Below are positions 63,297 to 64,000 of a stretch of DNA of 64,000 nt, one piece after another (position 1 is the first letter of the stretch; each line of letters begins with the position of its first letter). Both the position numbers and the translations under genes were made by a program. Below the pieces are notes generated by a model. It saw nothing but the letters and a program-made list of their open reading frames with translations, was not told the origin of the DNA and searched no databases. The DNA comes from Lineus longissimus. Lineage: Eukaryota; Nemertea; Pilidiophora; Heteronemertea; Lineidae. The stretch lies in contig NC_088309.1 of NCBI RefSeq assembly GCF_910592395.1, forward strand, positions 15,256,599-15,320,598, given 5' to 3'.

Positions 63297-64000
63297 GTAA
63301 CTCCTCCGGTGGTAATAGGAATTATCGGAATCATATCTCCTGTTGCGTTGACCATTACGGTATCTCGAATTTCCACGAAAGGGTCCACGAGCCTGGTTGA
63401 ATTGTCCTTCATCAACCTTCCAACCTGATTTACGCTGTGAGGCGAATTGCCTAGGTTTCGAACGCTGTGAGGTCTGATGTTGCCTCTCGGGTTTCGTACG
63501 AAAGGGCCGCACCGTCACGCCGTTTGGCCAGATCTCGCTTTGACAAGTAGATTCGAAATCCGCCTGCAGCACATCAGCTTTGAAAGATTGCGAGTCTTTT
63601 CACCTTGACAGCCGTGATGCTGTGTTGAGAGAAATGGTGAACTATGTCAGTTCCTGAGTTAGATTTTGCGACGCCACCTACATACACAGCCCTCGTTTTC
63701 GGGCAAGAGGGGGCCGCCGCAATATGAGATGCTGATGAAGTAGCATTTTCAACATTTTCCGAGAATGAGCCCGAAGCAGCTGCATGGGTAATGTCCTTCA
63801 CTTTTATGCGAGCTCTTCTCCGAGCTCTCTTCTCCTTCCTTCTCAATTTCGATTGTTGCCATTGGGAAAGCGCGAACCCGCTAAGGTCCTGCTTCTCCTC
63901 GTCAATGTCTGTCTCTTCCGAAAATGAAGACACCGAGGCTTCTGTCCCAGAGTCGACTTTGGCAGCATCATTTGGAAGGCACGCATTAGAGTTCTCACCC
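63192..64000 (-). pseudogene. LINE ORF1 with RRM-like domain (incomplete at edge)
   Basis: The frame is open from the right edge: an acidic Ser-rich start, basic LRRKEKRARRRARIK, then TRAVYVGGVAKSNSGTDIV and, in a second frame after 63574, ESTCQSEIWPNGVTVRPF. The VGG...WPNGVTVRPF pair is the RRM-like fold typical of ORF1 in many aquatic-animal LINEs. A basic Arg/Tyr/Asn-rich tail (RGNSRYRNGQRNRRYD) follows. A frameshift lies at about 63573. Confidence 0.72.

Larger units (their letters stand above)
60439..64000 (-). mobile_element. Two-ORF LINE, minus strand, running off the right edge
   Basis: ORF1 (right edge to about 63192), an endonuclease (about 63080-62080) and a reverse transcriptase (61725-60439) lie in order on the minus strand. 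ORF1 shows RRM-like features. ORF2 has several frameshifts (near 62615, 62080, 61710). The clade is not fixed; it differs from the CR1-like copy at 21.5-24.4 kb. Confidence 0.85.

Overview
The window is animal nuclear DNA. It has spliced exons with GT/AG borders, long introns, tRNA-derived SINE pieces, and many kinds of transposable element (Ty3/gypsy, BEL/Pao, CR1-like and other LINEs, pogo-like, Kolobok-like, Mutator-like and hAT-like miniatures, fold-back elements). The mix, with BEL/Pao, Kolobok and RRM-type LINE ORF1, fits a marine invertebrate such as a lancelet, hemichordate, echinoderm, brachiopod or mollusc. The sequence alone does not settle the species.

One host gene is clear: a plus-strand type-B carboxylesterase/cholinesterase-family gene. 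Nine coding exons run from 26077 to 55146 with consistent phases (469 codons). They carry a signal peptide, the oxyanion HGG, the nucleophile elbow GNSAG and the catalytic Glu. The last exon(s), with the catalytic His, are not in the window. The 15.6 kb fifth intron (37057-52680) holds most of the recent insertions.

Region by region: 1-11.6 kb has no recognisable gene but holds a hAT-like and a Mutator-like miniature element. 11.66-16.65 kb is a complete but broken Ty3/gypsy element with short LTRs. It sits in a 7-bp duplication that coincides with a splice-donor-like GGTGAGT next to an open minus-strand reading frame. 17.3-20.4 kb holds two fold-back elements and two SINE fragments. 20.6-26.0 kb holds a set of small unassigned plus-strand ORFs split by a 5'-truncated CR1-like LINE.

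26-55 kb is the esterase gene. Its introns contain a MITE with an array of palindromes (27.9-28.7 kb), a pogo-like transposon with its own nested insertion (32.4-35.2 kb), a structurally complete BEL/Pao element on the minus strand with 1.72-kb LTRs and a 5-bp target duplication (38.0-47.6 kb), a TTAA-flanked Kolobok-like element with a THAP ORF (47.7-49.1 kb), a tandem array of about 300-bp units (49.3-50.5 kb) and a fold-back element beside exon 6. 55.4-59.5 kb has another fold-back element and a BEL relic split by a LINE. 60.4 kb to the right edge is a minus-strand LINE with ORF1 (RRM type), endonuclease and reverse transcriptase, running off the window.

None of the transposon proteins is intact. 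All coding blocks carry stops or frameshifts, so those seen here are relics or depend on copies elsewhere. Base counts and alignments were done by eye.
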